The position numbers were made by a program, and so were the translations under genes. From Paucibacter_B soli (GTDB taxonomy: Bacteria > Pseudomonadota > Gammaproteobacteria > Burkholderiales > Burkholderiaceae_C), in contig NZ_JBBHJW010000002.1 of NCBI RefSeq assembly GCF_037482845.1, positions 434,001 to 498,000 on the forward strand: DNA of 64,000 nt, given 5' to 3'. Positions within the stretch are counted from its first letter, which is position 1, and the number at the start of each line of letters is the position of its first letter. Under the pieces are notes generated by a model, which did no database searches, had not been told where the DNA came from, and saw nothing but the letters and a program-made list of their open reading frames with translations. Positions 15,691 to 24,446 of this stretch are shown one piece after another.

Positions 15691-16502
15691 TGGAGATGCT
15701 GAGCGCGCGCGGCTTGCGCGAGGAGCTGCCCTTCTACGCCTCACAGGGCGATGAATGCCGGCTCTTCGAACAGACCCATGCCAGCCGCCTGCCCCTCTTG
15801 ATCAAGGGGCCCACCGGCTGCGGCAAGACGCGGCTGGTGGAGCATATGGCCGCGCGCCTGGGCCGCCCGCTGGTGACGGTGAGTTGCCACGACGACCTCA
15901 GCGCCGCCGACCTGGTGGGCCGCCACCTGATCGAAGGCGGCAATACGCGCTGGTGCGATGGCCCGCTCACCCGTGCGGTGCGCCAGGGCGCGATCCTCTA
16001 CCTCGACGAGGTGGTGGAGGCGCGCAAGGACACCACCGTGGTGCTGCACCCGCTGGCCGACGACCGCCGCCAGCTGCCCATCGAGCGCACCGGCGAGCTG
16101 CTGGACGCCGCACCCGGCTTCATGCTGGTGATCAGCTACAACCCCGGCTACCAGAACCTGCTCAAGGGGCTCAAGCCCAGCACGCGCCAGCGCTTCGTGG
16201 CGCTGAGCCTGGACTATCCGGCACCGGAAGTGGAGCAGCGCATCGTGCGCGCCGAGAGCGGCTGCACGGCCGAGCAGGCGGCACGCCTGGTGCGGCTGGC
16301 GCAGGCGCTGCGCCGCCTCACCGAGCATGATCTGGAAGAAACCGCCAGCACCCGCTTGCTGGTGATGGCGGCACGCCTGGCGGTGGCCGGCCTGACGCTC
16401 AGCGCGGCCTGCCGGGCCGCCGTGGTGGATGCACTCACCGACGATGCCGAGACCGCCGCGGCGCTGGCCGAGGTTGTATTGGCCGTTGTCGGCGATGCAT
16501 GA
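15687..16502 (+). CDS. norQ: NorQ, MoxR-type AAA+ ATPase for NO reductase activation
   Basis: A 271-aa AAA+ protein with Walker A GPTGCGKT (41-48), Walker B ILYLDE (D107, E108) and the arginine-rich sensor region common in the NorQ/CbbQ/NirQ branch. It works with the VWA protein NorD; the NorQ-NorD pair is needed to insert the non-haem iron into NorB in the homologues studied. The start overlaps norB by ATGA and the end overlaps the next gene by eight bases. Confidence 0.93.
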   Translation: MMEMLSARGLREELPFYASQGDECRLFEQTHASRLPLLIKGPTGCGKTRLVEHMAARLGRPLVTVSCHDDLSAADLVGRHLIEGGNTRWCDGPLTRAVRQGAILYLDEVVEARKDTTVVLHPLADDRRQLPIERTGELLDAAPGFMLVISYNPGYQNLLKGLKPSTRQRFVALSLDYPAPEVEQRIVRAESGCTAEQAARLVRLAQALRRLTEHDLEETASTRLLVMAARLAVAGLTLSAACRAAVVDALTDDAETAAALAEVVLAVVGDA

Positions 16503-17460
16503 GATCGTGCTCGCCGAGTCAGCACAGGCACAGTCGGGCCGCATGGCCCGCCTGCAGCGCCTGCGGCGTTTCACCCAGTTCGGCTTCTTCGCGCTGTTCC
16601 TGCTGGCGCCGGCGCTGAACCTGTTGCGCTTCGACCTGCAGGAGACCCAGCTCTGGTTCCTGGGCTTCCGCTGGTCGCTGGGCATAGACGCCTTCATGCG
16701 CGGCGAGATCACGGCCAACCAGGCGGCGCTGTCCATCCTCTTGCGCGGCATCCTGCCGGCGCTGCTCTTCGTGGTGGGTTTCATGACCCTGGCCTGGCGC
16801 TACGGCCGTGTCTACTGCGGCTGGCTGTGTCCGCATTTCTCGCTGGTCGAGACCCTCAACGAGCTGCTGCACCGCGCCACCGGCAAATACAGCCTCTGGG
16901 AGCGCGAGCGCAATGCCCAGGGACACCGGGGCTGGTGGCCGTTGTTCTTGTTCAGCGGGCTGTTCTTCGGCTTTGCCTGGTCCATTACCCTGCTGACCTA
17001 TCTGTTGCCGCCGGCGCAGATCTGGGGCGGCCTCGTGCATGGCACGCTGACGCCCAACCAGGCGCGCTTCGTCTTCATCGGCGGCGCGGTCTTCAGCGCC
17101 GAAATGCTGCTGGCGCGCCATCTGTTCTGCCGCTTCGGCTGCGCCGTGGGCCTGTTCCAGAGCCTGGCCTGGATGGCCAACCCGCGTGCTCTGGTGGTGG
17201 CCTTCACGCGCGAGCGCGCGCGCGATTGCCGCGACTGCAGCACCGCCAAGGCGCCCGAGGGCGCGGCCTGCGACGTCGCCTGCCCGATGCGGCTGAAGCC
17301 GCGCAATATCAAGCGCCTGATGTTCTCCTGCGTGCAATGCGGGCAATGCGTCACCGAGTGCGAAAGCTCGCATGCGCCGCGCGGCGCCAACCCTAACCTC
17401 GAGTGGACCGTGGGCGTGGATGCGCTGCGCGAGACGCTCAAGCAAAAAAATAGGCACTGA
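16495..17460 (+). CDS. NapH/CcoG-like membrane 4Fe-4S protein within the nor operon
   Basis: A 321-aa membrane protein starting inside norQ. It has about five hydrophobic segments, with CGWLCPH and CRFGCAVG (the CxxxCP-type motifs of the NapH/NosR/CcoG family) placed after membrane helices. The C-terminal domain holds two cysteine groups: CRDCSTAKAPEGAACDVACP and CVQCGQCVTEC, able to bind two 4Fe-4S clusters. Such polyferredoxins carry electrons across or to the membrane. It has no settled name in nor operons. Likely roles are reducing iron or haem during NorB maturation with NorQ/NorD, or feeding electrons to Nor; neither can be decided from sequence. Confidence 0.85.
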   Translation: MHEIVLAESAQAQSGRMARLQRLRRFTQFGFFALFLLAPALNLLRFDLQETQLWFLGFRWSLGIDAFMRGEITANQAALSILLRGILPALLFVVGFMTLAWRYGRVYCGWLCPHFSLVETLNELLHRATGKYSLWERERNAQGHRGWWPLFLFSGLFFGFAWSITLLTYLLPPAQIWGGLVHGTLTPNQARFVFIGGAVFSAEMLLARHLFCRFGCAVGLFQSLAWMANPRALVVAFTRERARDCRDCSTAKAPEGAACDVACPMRLKPRNIKRLMFSCVQCGQCVTECESSHAPRGANPNLEWTVGVDALRETLKQKNRH

Positions 17461-17463
17461 GCC

Positions 17464-19329
17464 ATGGAAGAGTGGGTCGGCGAGCAATGGCACCGCCTCA
17501 TCAGCCGGGCGGCCTACCGCGGCTATCCCGAGCAGGCGGTGGCGCTGGAATCGGTGCAGCGCGCCGCGGCGGTGCTTTACCGCGCCGCCGGCGGCGCCAG
17601 CGCGGTGCGCGTCGTGCCGGCCGGTCAGGCCCGCGTGGGTGGGCCGCGCGGCTGGCTGCAGCGCATCGCGGGCACGGGCCAGCGGGCGGCGCGTCCGCGC
17701 CTGGATGCCGAGACACTGGCGCTGCCGCCGCAGATCGATGTGTTCGACGACGCCGGCCTGAATCGGGAGCTCTATCTCTGGCTGGCGGCGCTGGCCGCGG
17801 CCTTCGAGCCCGGCGCCACCTGGGTGATCGCCAACCGTGCCGCCACCGCGCGCGCGCTCGAGCGCTGCCCGGGCCTGCGCCCAAGCTACCGGCGCCTGCT
17901 GGCCGCGCACCTGGCCCAGCGCCCCGACCCGGCGCGCCTGCACGGCATGGCCGCAAGTGCCGAACAGGCGCTGCAGGCGGTGCTGCGCCATGGCCTGGAC
18001 GGCTCGCCCGAGGGCAAGCTCAGCGGCATCGAGCTGGACGGCATGCAGCTGGCGCCGGTGTGGCTGTGGCTGGAGCCCTGGTCGGAGGCCGCGGCCACGG
18101 CGCCGCGCGCCGATGCCGGCGAGAAGGGCGAGGGCAGGGCGGGTGAGGACGGCGCCAAGCCGCGCCCGCGTAACAACACGCGCCGGCGCACCCGCCAGCA
18201 GAGCCAAAGCTCCGACCGCCCGCCGCTGCTGCTGCCCTCCAAGATCGAGTCCATCCTGACCTGGAGCGAGCATGTGCCGGTGGATCGCGGCAGCGACGAT
18301 GAAGACGATGATCAGTCGGAGGCCGCCGCCGACGATATGGAAAAGCTGACGCTGGCACGCGGCCAGCAGACCTCGGCCTCGCGCATCAAATTCGATCTCG
18401 ACCTGCCCAGCGCCAGCGCCGACGACCGCCCCCTGGGCCCCGGCGAGCAGCTGCCCGAATGGGACTGGAAGCAGCGCCGCCTGCTACCCGCGCATTGCGC
18501 CGTGCAGACCCTGGTGGCGACGCCGGCCCAAGGGTTTGTGCCGCCACCTGCGCTGCGTGCCACCGCGCGCCGCGTGCGCCGTGGCCTTGAGCTGCTGCGC
18601 GCCGCGCCGCGCTGGCAGCGCGGCTGCGCCGATGGCGATGCCATCGACCTGGATGCCTGGGTGCGCCATGCCAGCGATGCCTGCGATGGCGGCCCAAGCC
18701 TCAGCGACCCGGCCGTCTACGCGCGCCGCCAGCGCGGCGAGCGCAGCCTGGCGACGCTCTTGCTGGCCGATCTCTCGCTCTCCACCGATGCCCATGTCAA
18801 CAACGAGGCGCGCGTCATCGACGTGATACGCGACAGCCTTTACGTCTTTGGCGAGGCCCTGCACGGCCTGGGCGACGCCTATGCGATGCTGGGTTTCAGC
18901 TCGGTGCGGCGCAGCCATGTGCGCATGCAACACCTGAAGGGCTTCGACGAGGCCTGGAAGCCTGCGGTGCAGGCGCGCGTGGGTGCCATCAAGCCCGGTT
19001 ACTACACCCGCATGGGCGCGGCCATACGCCTGGCAGCCAAGCGCCTGCAGGAGCGCCCCGAGCGCCAGCGCCTGCTCTTGATACTCACCGACGGCAAGCC
19101 CAATGACCTCGACGTCTACGAAGGGCGCTGGGGCATCGAGGACACCCGCCATGCGGTGCAGGAGGCGCGCGAGGCCGGCCTCACGCCATTCTGTCTGAGC
19201 ATCGACGAGGAGGCGCAGGACTATCTGCCGCATCTGTTCGGCAGCCAGGGCTGGGCCCAGGTGAGCCGGCCGGCCGAGCTGCCGCTGCGCCTGGCGGCGG
19301 TCTATGCGCGCCTGACGCGCCGCAGTTGA
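17464..19329 (+). CDS. norD: NorD, VWA-domain protein for NO reductase activation
   Basis: A 621-aa protein whose C-terminal third is a von Willebrand A domain with a MIDAS motif ADLSLST (DxSxS, about 435-441), followed by TDGKPND. The middle (about 225-310) is low-complexity and charged (KPRPRNNTRRRTRQQSQSSD and a DDEDDD run), probably disordered. NorD is the partner of NorQ and recruits the ATPase to its target. Its start is three bases after the polyferredoxin stop. The end is close to a DNR box serving the next gene. Confidence 0.93.
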   Translation: MEEWVGEQWHRLISRAAYRGYPEQAVALESVQRAAAVLYRAAGGASAVRVVPAGQARVGGPRGWLQRIAGTGQRAARPRLDAETLALPPQIDVFDDAGLNRELYLWLAALAAAFEPGATWVIANRAATARALERCPGLRPSYRRLLAAHLAQRPDPARLHGMAASAEQALQAVLRHGLDGSPEGKLSGIELDGMQLAPVWLWLEPWSEAAATAPRADAGEKGEGRAGEDGAKPRPRNNTRRRTRQQSQSSDRPPLLLPSKIESILTWSEHVPVDRGSDDEDDDQSEAAADDMEKLTLARGQQTSASRIKFDLDLPSASADDRPLGPGEQLPEWDWKQRRLLPAHCAVQTLVATPAQGFVPPPALRATARRVRRGLELLRAAPRWQRGCADGDAIDLDAWVRHASDACDGGPSLSDPAVYARRQRGERSLATLLLADLSLSTDAHVNNEARVIDVIRDSLYVFGEALHGLGDAYAMLGFSSVRRSHVRMQHLKGFDEAWKPAVQARVGAIKPGYYTRMGAAIRLAAKRLQERPERQRLLLILTDGKPNDLDVYEGRWGIEDTRHAVQEAREAGLTPFCLSIDEEAQDYLPHLFGSQGWAQVSRPAELPLRLAAVYARLTRRS

Positions 19330-19332
19330 TCG

Positions 19333-19346
19333 TTGACACACATCAA
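19333..19346. promoter_or_regulatory. FNR/DNR box before the first DNR-like regulator
   Basis: TTGACACACATCAA matches TTGAT-N4-ATCAA at 9 of 10 positions, 55 bases before ATG 19401. It allows auto-regulation or control by another Crp/Fnr protein. Confidence 0.7.
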
Positions 19347-19400
19347 GCTTGCCTCGGCAAATACGGGCCGACAATGCGCCAGCTTTGATGGAGTCTTGCC

Positions 19401-20105
19401 ATGGACATGCGCGCGTTCGACCTGCCGCGATATCTCGCCAACCTGCCGCTGTTCAACGACCTCAGTGCCCATGAGCTGCAACGCCTGGCCACGGGCTGCC
19501 AGTTGCGGCGTTACACGCGCGGCGAATCGCTCTTCCATGTGGGTCAGCCCTGCGAGGAATTTCATGTCACGGTGACCGGCCAGGTCAAGCTGTTTGCCAT
19601 TTCACCGGCTGGGCAGGAGAAGGTGATCGAGCTGCTGGGTCCCGGCCACAGCTTTGCCGAGGCGCTCATGTTCACCGGCAAGCCCTACATCATTGGTGCC
19701 CAGGCGCTCACCGACAGCCTGGTGTTGAGCGTCAGCAAGGAGGCGGTGCTGCGCGAGATCGAGGCCGACTCGCGTTTCGCGCTGCGTATGCTGGCCGGCA
19801 TCTCGCGTCGCCTGCATGGTCTGGTGCACGATGTGCAGGCCTACGCCCTGCACAGCGGTGTGCAGCGTGTGATCGGCTATCTGCTGCGTGACCAACCGGT
19901 TGAAGACTGCGCCAGCGGTGAGGTCATCACCGTCTCGCTGCCGGTCAGCAAGGCCACGGTGGCCTCGCGGCTCTCGCTCACGCCCGAATACTTCTCGCGC
20001 GTGCTGCATGAGCTGGAGGCGGCGGGCCTGATCGAAGTGGACAAGCGCGACATTCGCATCCTCGATGCGCAGCGCCTTGCCAGCCATTCATCGGTCGGCG
20101 GCTGA
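19401..20105 (+). CDS. dnr: Crp/Fnr-family regulator, DNR type (copy 1)
   Basis: A 234-aa regulator: cNMP-like effector domain (about 15-130), long dimerisation helix, then a winged helix with SKATVASRLSLTPEYFSRVL. The recognition helix keeps E-x-x-S-R (EYFSR), the triad that reads TTGA half-sites in FNR. The four cysteines needed for an FNR iron-sulphur cluster are absent, which points to the DNR/NNR group; DNR is thought to sense NO through haem. It follows norD and lies beside a paralogue. Symbol given by group, not by proven orthology. Confidence 0.82.
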   Translation: MDMRAFDLPRYLANLPLFNDLSAHELQRLATGCQLRRYTRGESLFHVGQPCEEFHVTVTGQVKLFAISPAGQEKVIELLGPGHSFAEALMFTGKPYIIGAQALTDSLVLSVSKEAVLREIEADSRFALRMLAGISRRLHGLVHDVQAYALHSGVQRVIGYLLRDQPVEDCASGEVITVSLPVSKATVASRLSLTPEYFSRVLHELEAAGLIEVDKRDIRILDAQRLASHSSVGG

Positions 20106-20112
20106 GGCCAGG

Positions 20113-20128
20113 TAGTTCTGAAGAACTA
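20113..20128. repeat. Short perfect inverted repeat between the two dnr genes
   Basis: TAGTTCT-GA-AGAACTA, 7-bp arms, eight bases after the copy 1 stop and 15 bases before an FNR/DNR box. It is too short and T-poor for a clear terminator; it could be an operator. Confidence 0.35.
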
Positions 20129-20142
20129 GCGGCCCTCGACAT

Positions 20143-20156
20143 TTGATCCGGATCAA
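20143..20156. promoter_or_regulatory. Perfect FNR/DNR box before the second DNR-like regulator
   Basis: TTGATCCGGATCAA is an exact match to the TTGAT-N4-ATCAA consensus and fully palindromic, 66 bases before ATG 20222. Best site in the window. Confidence 0.85.
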
Positions 20157-20221
20157 CCCGGCGCGGACCTGGATGGCAAGAATCGCGGCCATAGAAACCG
20201 CCATCCACCGGGGAGCCCCAT

Positions 20222-20923
20222 ATGCCTGCTGCTGTATTTGATGTGCCGCGTTACCTGGCCGTGTTGCCGCTGTTTGCGGGCCTGTCGGACGCTGACTTGC
20301 AGGGTATGGCCCGCGAGGGCGTGGCGGCGCTGCGGCTGGAGCGCGGCACCATGCTGCTGCATGCCGGCGACGCCTGCGACGCGGTGCACCTGGTGGTGAC
20401 CGGCCATGTCAAGCTCTACACCGTGGCCAGCCATGGCGCCGAGAAGGTGTTCGAGCTGGTGGGGGCGGGTCAGAGCATCGGCGATACCCTGATCTTCAAC
20501 CAGCAGCCCTACAGCTTCAGTGCCCAGGCACTCACCGAGGCGCTGGTGCTGCGCGTGCCGGCGGCGCTGCTGACCGCGCAGGTGCAGCGCGACCCGGCGT
20601 TTGCGCTGCGTTTGCTGGCCGGCGCTTCGCAGCGCATCCAGGGCCTGCTGCGCGATGTGGAGTCCTACTGCCTGCACAGCGGCGCGCACCGCGTGGTGGG
20701 CTATCTGCTCGAACAGGGCGGCACCGACGGCCAGGGCTCGGCCGAGCCCATCACGGTTTCTCTGCCGGTCAGCAAGGCCAACGTGGCGGCGCGGCTGTCG
20801 CTCACGCCTGAGTACTTCTCGCGCGTGCTGCGCGAGCTGGAGGACGAGGGCCTGATCCAGATCTGCCGGCGCGACATCCGCATCATGCAGCCGCGCCGCC
20901 TGGCGCGCTACACCGTGCAGTGA
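20222..20923 (+). CDS. Crp/Fnr-family regulator, DNR type (copy 2)
   Basis: A 233-aa paralogue of the preceding gene with the same lay-out: effector domain, dimer helix and the helix-turn-helix SKANVAARLSLTPEYFSRVL, again with EYFSR and without FNR-type cysteines. The DNA-reading segments of the two copies are nearly identical while the effector halves differ (compare ATGCQLRRYTRGESLFHVGQ with AREGVAALRLERGTMLLHAG), so both may bind the same boxes but answer different signals. The 3' end overlaps the end of nirE on the other strand by 16 bases. Confidence 0.82.
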   Translation: MPAAVFDVPRYLAVLPLFAGLSDADLQGMAREGVAALRLERGTMLLHAGDACDAVHLVVTGHVKLYTVASHGAEKVFELVGAGQSIGDTLIFNQQPYSFSAQALTEALVLRVPAALLTAQVQRDPAFALRLLAGASQRIQGLLRDVESYCLHSGAHRVVGYLLEQGGTDGQGSAEPITVSLPVSKANVAARLSLTPEYFSRVLRELEDEGLIQICRRDIRIMQPRRLARYTVQ

Positions 20924-21726
20924 GCGGCTTGCGCGGCCTGCATCCAGGGCGCCAGCTTCTCGTGCAGTGCCGCCACATGGCCGATCACCAGCAGGGCGGG
21001 CGAGCGCACGCCCTGCGTGCGCGCCAGGGTGGGTAAGGCGGCCAGGCTGGCGCGCAGGCAGCGCTGGCTGGCCTGGCTGGCGTTGGCGATCAGGGCCGCG
21101 GGCGTGTCGGCCGGCAGGCCATGCTCGATCAGCTTGGCGCTGATGATCTCCAGCCCGCTCAGGCCCATATAGATCACCACGGTCTGCTGCGGGCGCGCCA
21201 GCATGGGCCAGTCGAGGTCCACGCAGTGCGCCGCCGAGCCATCGGTGGCGGCACGCAGATGTCCGGTGGCGAACACCAGGGCACCGGCGTGATCGCGGTG
21301 CGTGAGCGGGATGCCGCTGCCGGCCGCCGCGGCCTGCGCCGCGCTGATGCCGGGGATGGTCTGGAAGCTGATGCCCGCCTCGGCCAGCGCCTCGGCCTCC
21401 TCGCCGCCGCGGCCGAAGATATAGGGGTCGCCGCCCTTCAGGCGCAGCAGCGAGCGGCCCTCGCGCACCAGGCGGATCATCAGCTCGATGATGGCCTCCT
21501 GGCTCAGGTGGTGGTGGCCGCTTTGCTTGCCCACATAGATCAGCTCGGCCTCGGGGTGCGCCAGCGCCAGCACCTCGGGCGAGACCAGCGCGTCATACAG
21601 CACCAGGCGTGCCTCGGCGAGGGCGCGCGCAGCCTTCAGGGTCAGCAATTCGGGGTCGCCCGGACCGGCACCCACCAGGGTCACGCTGGGGGTGCTGAAG
21701 TAGCGGGGTTCGTCCAGTCGGCTCAT
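20908..21726 (-). CDS. nirE: Uroporphyrinogen-III C-methyltransferase NirE (heme d1 branch)
   Basis: A 272-aa SUMT with the glycine-rich N-terminal motif VGAGPGDPELLTLKA, RLKGGDPYIFGRGGEE and GISAAQAAAAGSGIPLTHRD, the SAM- and substrate-binding landmarks of CobA/NirE. It methylates uroporphyrinogen III twice to precorrin-2, the entry to siroheme and heme d1. No CysG-type dehydrogenase/ferrochelatase domain is fused. Divergent position to nirC-nirF-nirDL, with a shared DNR box between, marks it as the heme d1 copy rather than a cobalamin gene. Confidence 0.88.
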   Translation of the reverse strand: MSRLDEPRYFSTPSVTLVGAGPGDPELLTLKAARALAEARLVLYDALVSPEVLALAHPEAELIYVGKQSGHHHLSQEAIIELMIRLVREGRSLLRLKGGDPYIFGRGGEEAEALAEAGISFQTIPGISAAQAAAAGSGIPLTHRDHAGALVFATGHLRAATDGSAAHCVDLDWPMLARPQQTVVIYMGLSGLEIISAKLIEHGLPADTPAALIANASQASQRCLRASLAALPTLARTQGVRSPALLVIGHVAALHEKLAPWMQAAQAAHCTV

Positions 21727-21785
21727 CGTCTTGCTCCATGCGGAAGGCTTGCGGCCATTGTGAAAACAGCGGGCCTGACCCGTCC

Positions 21786-21799
21786 TTGAACTGGTTCAA
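21786..21799. promoter_or_regulatory. DNR box between nirE and nirC
   Basis: TTGAACTGGTTCAA lies in a longer inverted repeat with 10-bp arms (GTCCTTGAAC and GTTCAAGGAC, 21783-21804, 2-base spacer). It is 60 bases before the nirE start on the minus strand and 58 bases before nirC, so it can serve both directions. The form TTGAAC-N2-GTTCAA recurs before nirS. Confidence 0.75.
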
Positions 21800-21856
21800 G
21801 GACAACTGATTGACATCAAGCAAGCATTGGCACATCGAATCAAGAGGTGCGCGGTG

Positions 21857-22210
21857 ATGGGCAAGAGCAGGGGGCTGAGGGTCGGGTTGGCGGCGGTGCT
21901 GCTGCTGGCTGCATCGGCAGCGCTGGCCCAATCGCCCGCGCCGGCGCGTCAACAGGCCTTGCTGCGCATGCTCAAGCAGGACTGCGGTTCCTGCCACGGC
22001 ATGCAGCTCAACGGCGGCCTGGGCCCCGCCATCCATGTGCAGGCGATGCGCGAGCTGCCACGCGGCTCGATCGCCGCCGTCATCTACCACGGCCGCCCCG
22101 GCACACCCATGCCGGGCTGGAAGACCATGCTCAGCGCCGAGGAGGCTGAGTGGCTGGCCGGCGTGCTGCAGGGCGAGCCCGTCGCCGTTCTATCCGAAAG
22201 CAAACCATGA
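21857..22210 (+). CDS. nirC: Small periplasmic cytochrome c, NirC-like
   Basis: A 117-aa protein with a signal peptide (about 1-24, ending ALAQ) and one haem motif CGSCH at 43-47; MPGW supplies a likely axial Met. NirC-type cytochromes (c55X) donate electrons to NirS or to the heme d1 maturation proteins. Start ATG 21857 is used; a TTG at 21827 would add ten residues ahead of the signal peptide. The stop overlaps nirF by ATGA. Assigned by size, motif and place; other small cytochromes look similar. Confidence 0.72.
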   Translation: MGKSRGLRVGLAAVLLLAASAALAQSPAPARQQALLRMLKQDCGSCHGMQLNGGLGPAIHVQAMRELPRGSIAAVIYHGRPGTPMPGWKTMLSAEEAEWLAGVLQGEPVAVLSESKP

Positions 22211-23403
22211 AGCTGGGTTTTTTGGGTGCCGCCGCGGCGGCCCTGCTGCTCACCGCCTGCGCGCAGGCGCCACAAGCTCCTCAGGCGCCGGCCCGCATCC
22301 AGGGCACCGGTGATCTGGGCCTGGTGGTGGAGCGTGCCAGCGGCAGCCTGCAACTGCTCAACACCAGCACGCGCAGCGCGCTGGGCCGGGTGCAGGGCCT
22401 GGGTGATCTCTCGCATGCCTCGCTGGTGTACTCGCGCGATGGTGCCTACGCCTATGTGTTCGGCCGTGACGGCGCGCTCAGCAAGCTGCATCTGCCCAGT
22501 CTCTCGGTGGTGGCGCGGGTGCAGCAAAGCGGCAACTCCATCGGCGGCGCGATCTCGCAGGACGGGCGCTGGGTGGTGGCGCAGAACTACCAGCCCGGCG
22601 GCATCAAGGTCTTCGACGCCCAGGACCTGAGCCTGGTGGCCGACATCCCGGCCGAGTACGCGCCGGGCAAGCTCTCGCGCGTGGTGGGCCTGGCCGATCT
22701 GCCCGGGCAGCGTTTCATTTTTTCTCTCTTCGATGCCGACGAGATCTGGCTGGCCGATCTCGCCGAGCCCAAGGCGCCGCGCATCAGCAAGTTCAGGAAT
22801 GTGGGCCACCAGCCCTATGACGCCCTGGTCACGCCGGACGGCCGCCACTACATCGCCGGCCTGTTCGGCGAGGACGGCCTGGCCAAGATCGACCTCTGGG
22901 CCGCCGAGCCCAAGGTCGAGCGCATCCTGCCTGGCTATGGGCGTGGCCAGCAACCGCTGCCCGTGTTCAAGATGCCGCATCTGCGCGGCTGGGCGGTGGC
23001 CGGGCGCCTGGCCTATCTGCCCGCCATCGGCCGCCACGAGGTGCTGGTGGTGGACACGCAGAGCTGGGCCGAGGTGGCGCGCATCCCGGTGGCCGGGCAA
23101 CCGGTGTTCGTGATGGCGCAGCCGGATGGGCGCCAGGTCTGGGTCAACTTCGCCGTGCCCGACTATGACCAGGTGCAGGTGATCGATACCCAGAGCCAAC
23201 GCATCGTGCATGCCTTCAAACCCGGCAAGGCCGTGCTGCATATGGAGTTCACGCCGCGCGGCGAGGCGGTGTGGATCTCGGCGCGCGACAGCGATCTGGT
23301 CAGCGTGGTCGATACGCGCAGCTTCGCCACCCTGGCCACGCTGCCGGCCCAGGCACCCAGCGGCATCTTCTTCACCAGCCGCGCCCATCGCATCGGATTG
23401 TGA
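22207..23403 (+). CDS. nirF: NirF, heme d1 biosynthesis protein (lipoprotein beta-propeller)
   Basis: A 398-aa protein with a lipoprotein signal (LLLTAC, C18) and a d1-type beta-propeller related to the d1 domain of NirS but without a cytochrome c domain. NirF binds late heme d1 intermediates in the periplasm; recent work ascribes to it the step from the NirJ product to dihydro-heme d1. Motifs such as PDGRHYIAGLFGEDGLAKID and RGQQPLPVFKMPHLRGW fit the family. It starts within the nirC stop. Confidence 0.93.
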   Translation: MKLGFLGAAAAALLLTACAQAPQAPQAPARIQGTGDLGLVVERASGSLQLLNTSTRSALGRVQGLGDLSHASLVYSRDGAYAYVFGRDGALSKLHLPSLSVVARVQQSGNSIGGAISQDGRWVVAQNYQPGGIKVFDAQDLSLVADIPAEYAPGKLSRVVGLADLPGQRFIFSLFDADEIWLADLAEPKAPRISKFRNVGHQPYDALVTPDGRHYIAGLFGEDGLAKIDLWAAEPKVERILPGYGRGQQPLPVFKMPHLRGWAVAGRLAYLPAIGRHEVLVVDTQSWAEVARIPVAGQPVFVMAQPDGRQVWVNFAVPDYDQVQVIDTQSQRIVHAFKPGKAVLHMEFTPRGEAVWISARDSDLVSVVDTRSFATLATLPAQAPSGIFFTSRAHRIGL

Positions 23404-23405
23404 CC

Positions 23406-24446
23406 ATGGACCAGAGCACAGACCTGGATGCCCGCCTGCTGAACGACTGGCAGCAGCGCTTCCCTCTCGACAGCAAACCCTTCGAGACGCTGGCTCGGCA
23501 GCTCGGTTGCGGCGAGGGTGAAGTGGTGCTGGCCAGGCTGCGGCGCTTGCAGGCGGGCGGCAGCATCTCGCGTATTGGCGGCATCTGGAACCCCGGCGCA
23601 GGCGGCGCCGCGCTGCTGTGCGCGATGGCCGTACCGCCGCAGCGCCTGGACGCGGTGGCGGCGCTGGTGAGCGCGCATCCGGGCGTCAACCACAACTACG
23701 AGCGCGAGCATGCCTACAACCTCTGGTTCGTGCTTACCGGTCACGACAACGAGGCATTGGAGCAGGCCCTGCATGAGCTGGAGCGCCGCAGTGGCCTGCA
23801 TGTGCTGCGCCTGCCCATGCAGCGCGCCTATCGCATCAACCTGGGCTTCGACCTGCAGCAGCCGGGCCGGGGCGGCTGCGCCTCGCGCGTGGAAGGCCTC
23901 ACGCGCAGCCGGGCCGAGCCGGTAGCCAGCGCCGACATGGGCCTGGCCGCCCTGGTGGAAGACGGGCTGCCGCTGCTGCAGCGCCCCTACGCGGCCTGGG
24001 CCGAGGCGCTGGGCTGGCCCGAGGAGCAGGTGCTGCAGCGCCTGCAGCAATGGCTGGATCAGGGCACGCTGCGCCGCTTCGGCGTGGTGGTACGCCATCA
24101 CGAGCTGGGCATCTCGGCCAACGCCATGTGCGTGTTCGATGTCGCCGACGAGGCGGTGGACGAGCATGCGGCCCTGCTGGCGCGACAGCCCGGCGTGACC
24201 TTGTGCTACCGCCGTGCGCGCGGCCCCGGCTGGCCCTACAACCTCTATTGCATGCTGCATGGCCGCGAGCGCGACGAGGTGCTGCACTGGCTGGCCTGTG
24301 CGCGCAGCAATGCTGGCCTGGAGAACTGCAGCCAGGCCGTGCTGTTCAGCCGCCGGCGCTTCAAGCAATGCGGCGCGCGCTATTTCCGTGCCATCGCCGC
24401 CGGGCAGGGCGGCAGCAACTTGGAGGCGAGTTTTTCTCATGCATGA
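23406..24446 (+). CDS. nirDL: NirD-NirL fusion, siroheme decarboxylase subunit
   Basis: A 346-aa fusion of two Lrp/AsnC-like halves. The N-terminal NirD-type half (about 1-165) has HNYEREHAYNLWFVLTG; the C-terminal NirL-type half (about 180-330) has RRFGVVVRHHELG and GWPYNLYCMLHG. With NirG and NirH it decarboxylates siroheme to didecarboxysiroheme in heme d1 synthesis. In Pseudomonas the two halves are separate genes; fused forms are known elsewhere. The start is two bases after nirF, and the end overlaps nirG by eight bases. Confidence 0.9.
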   Translation: MDQSTDLDARLLNDWQQRFPLDSKPFETLARQLGCGEGEVVLARLRRLQAGGSISRIGGIWNPGAGGAALLCAMAVPPQRLDAVAALVSAHPGVNHNYEREHAYNLWFVLTGHDNEALEQALHELERRSGLHVLRLPMQRAYRINLGFDLQQPGRGGCASRVEGLTRSRAEPVASADMGLAALVEDGLPLLQRPYAAWAEALGWPEEQVLQRLQQWLDQGTLRRFGVVVRHHELGISANAMCVFDVADEAVDEHAALLARQPGVTLCYRRARGPGWPYNLYCMLHGRERDEVLHWLACARSNAGLENCSQAVLFSRRRFKQCGARYFRAIAAGQGGSNLEASFSHA

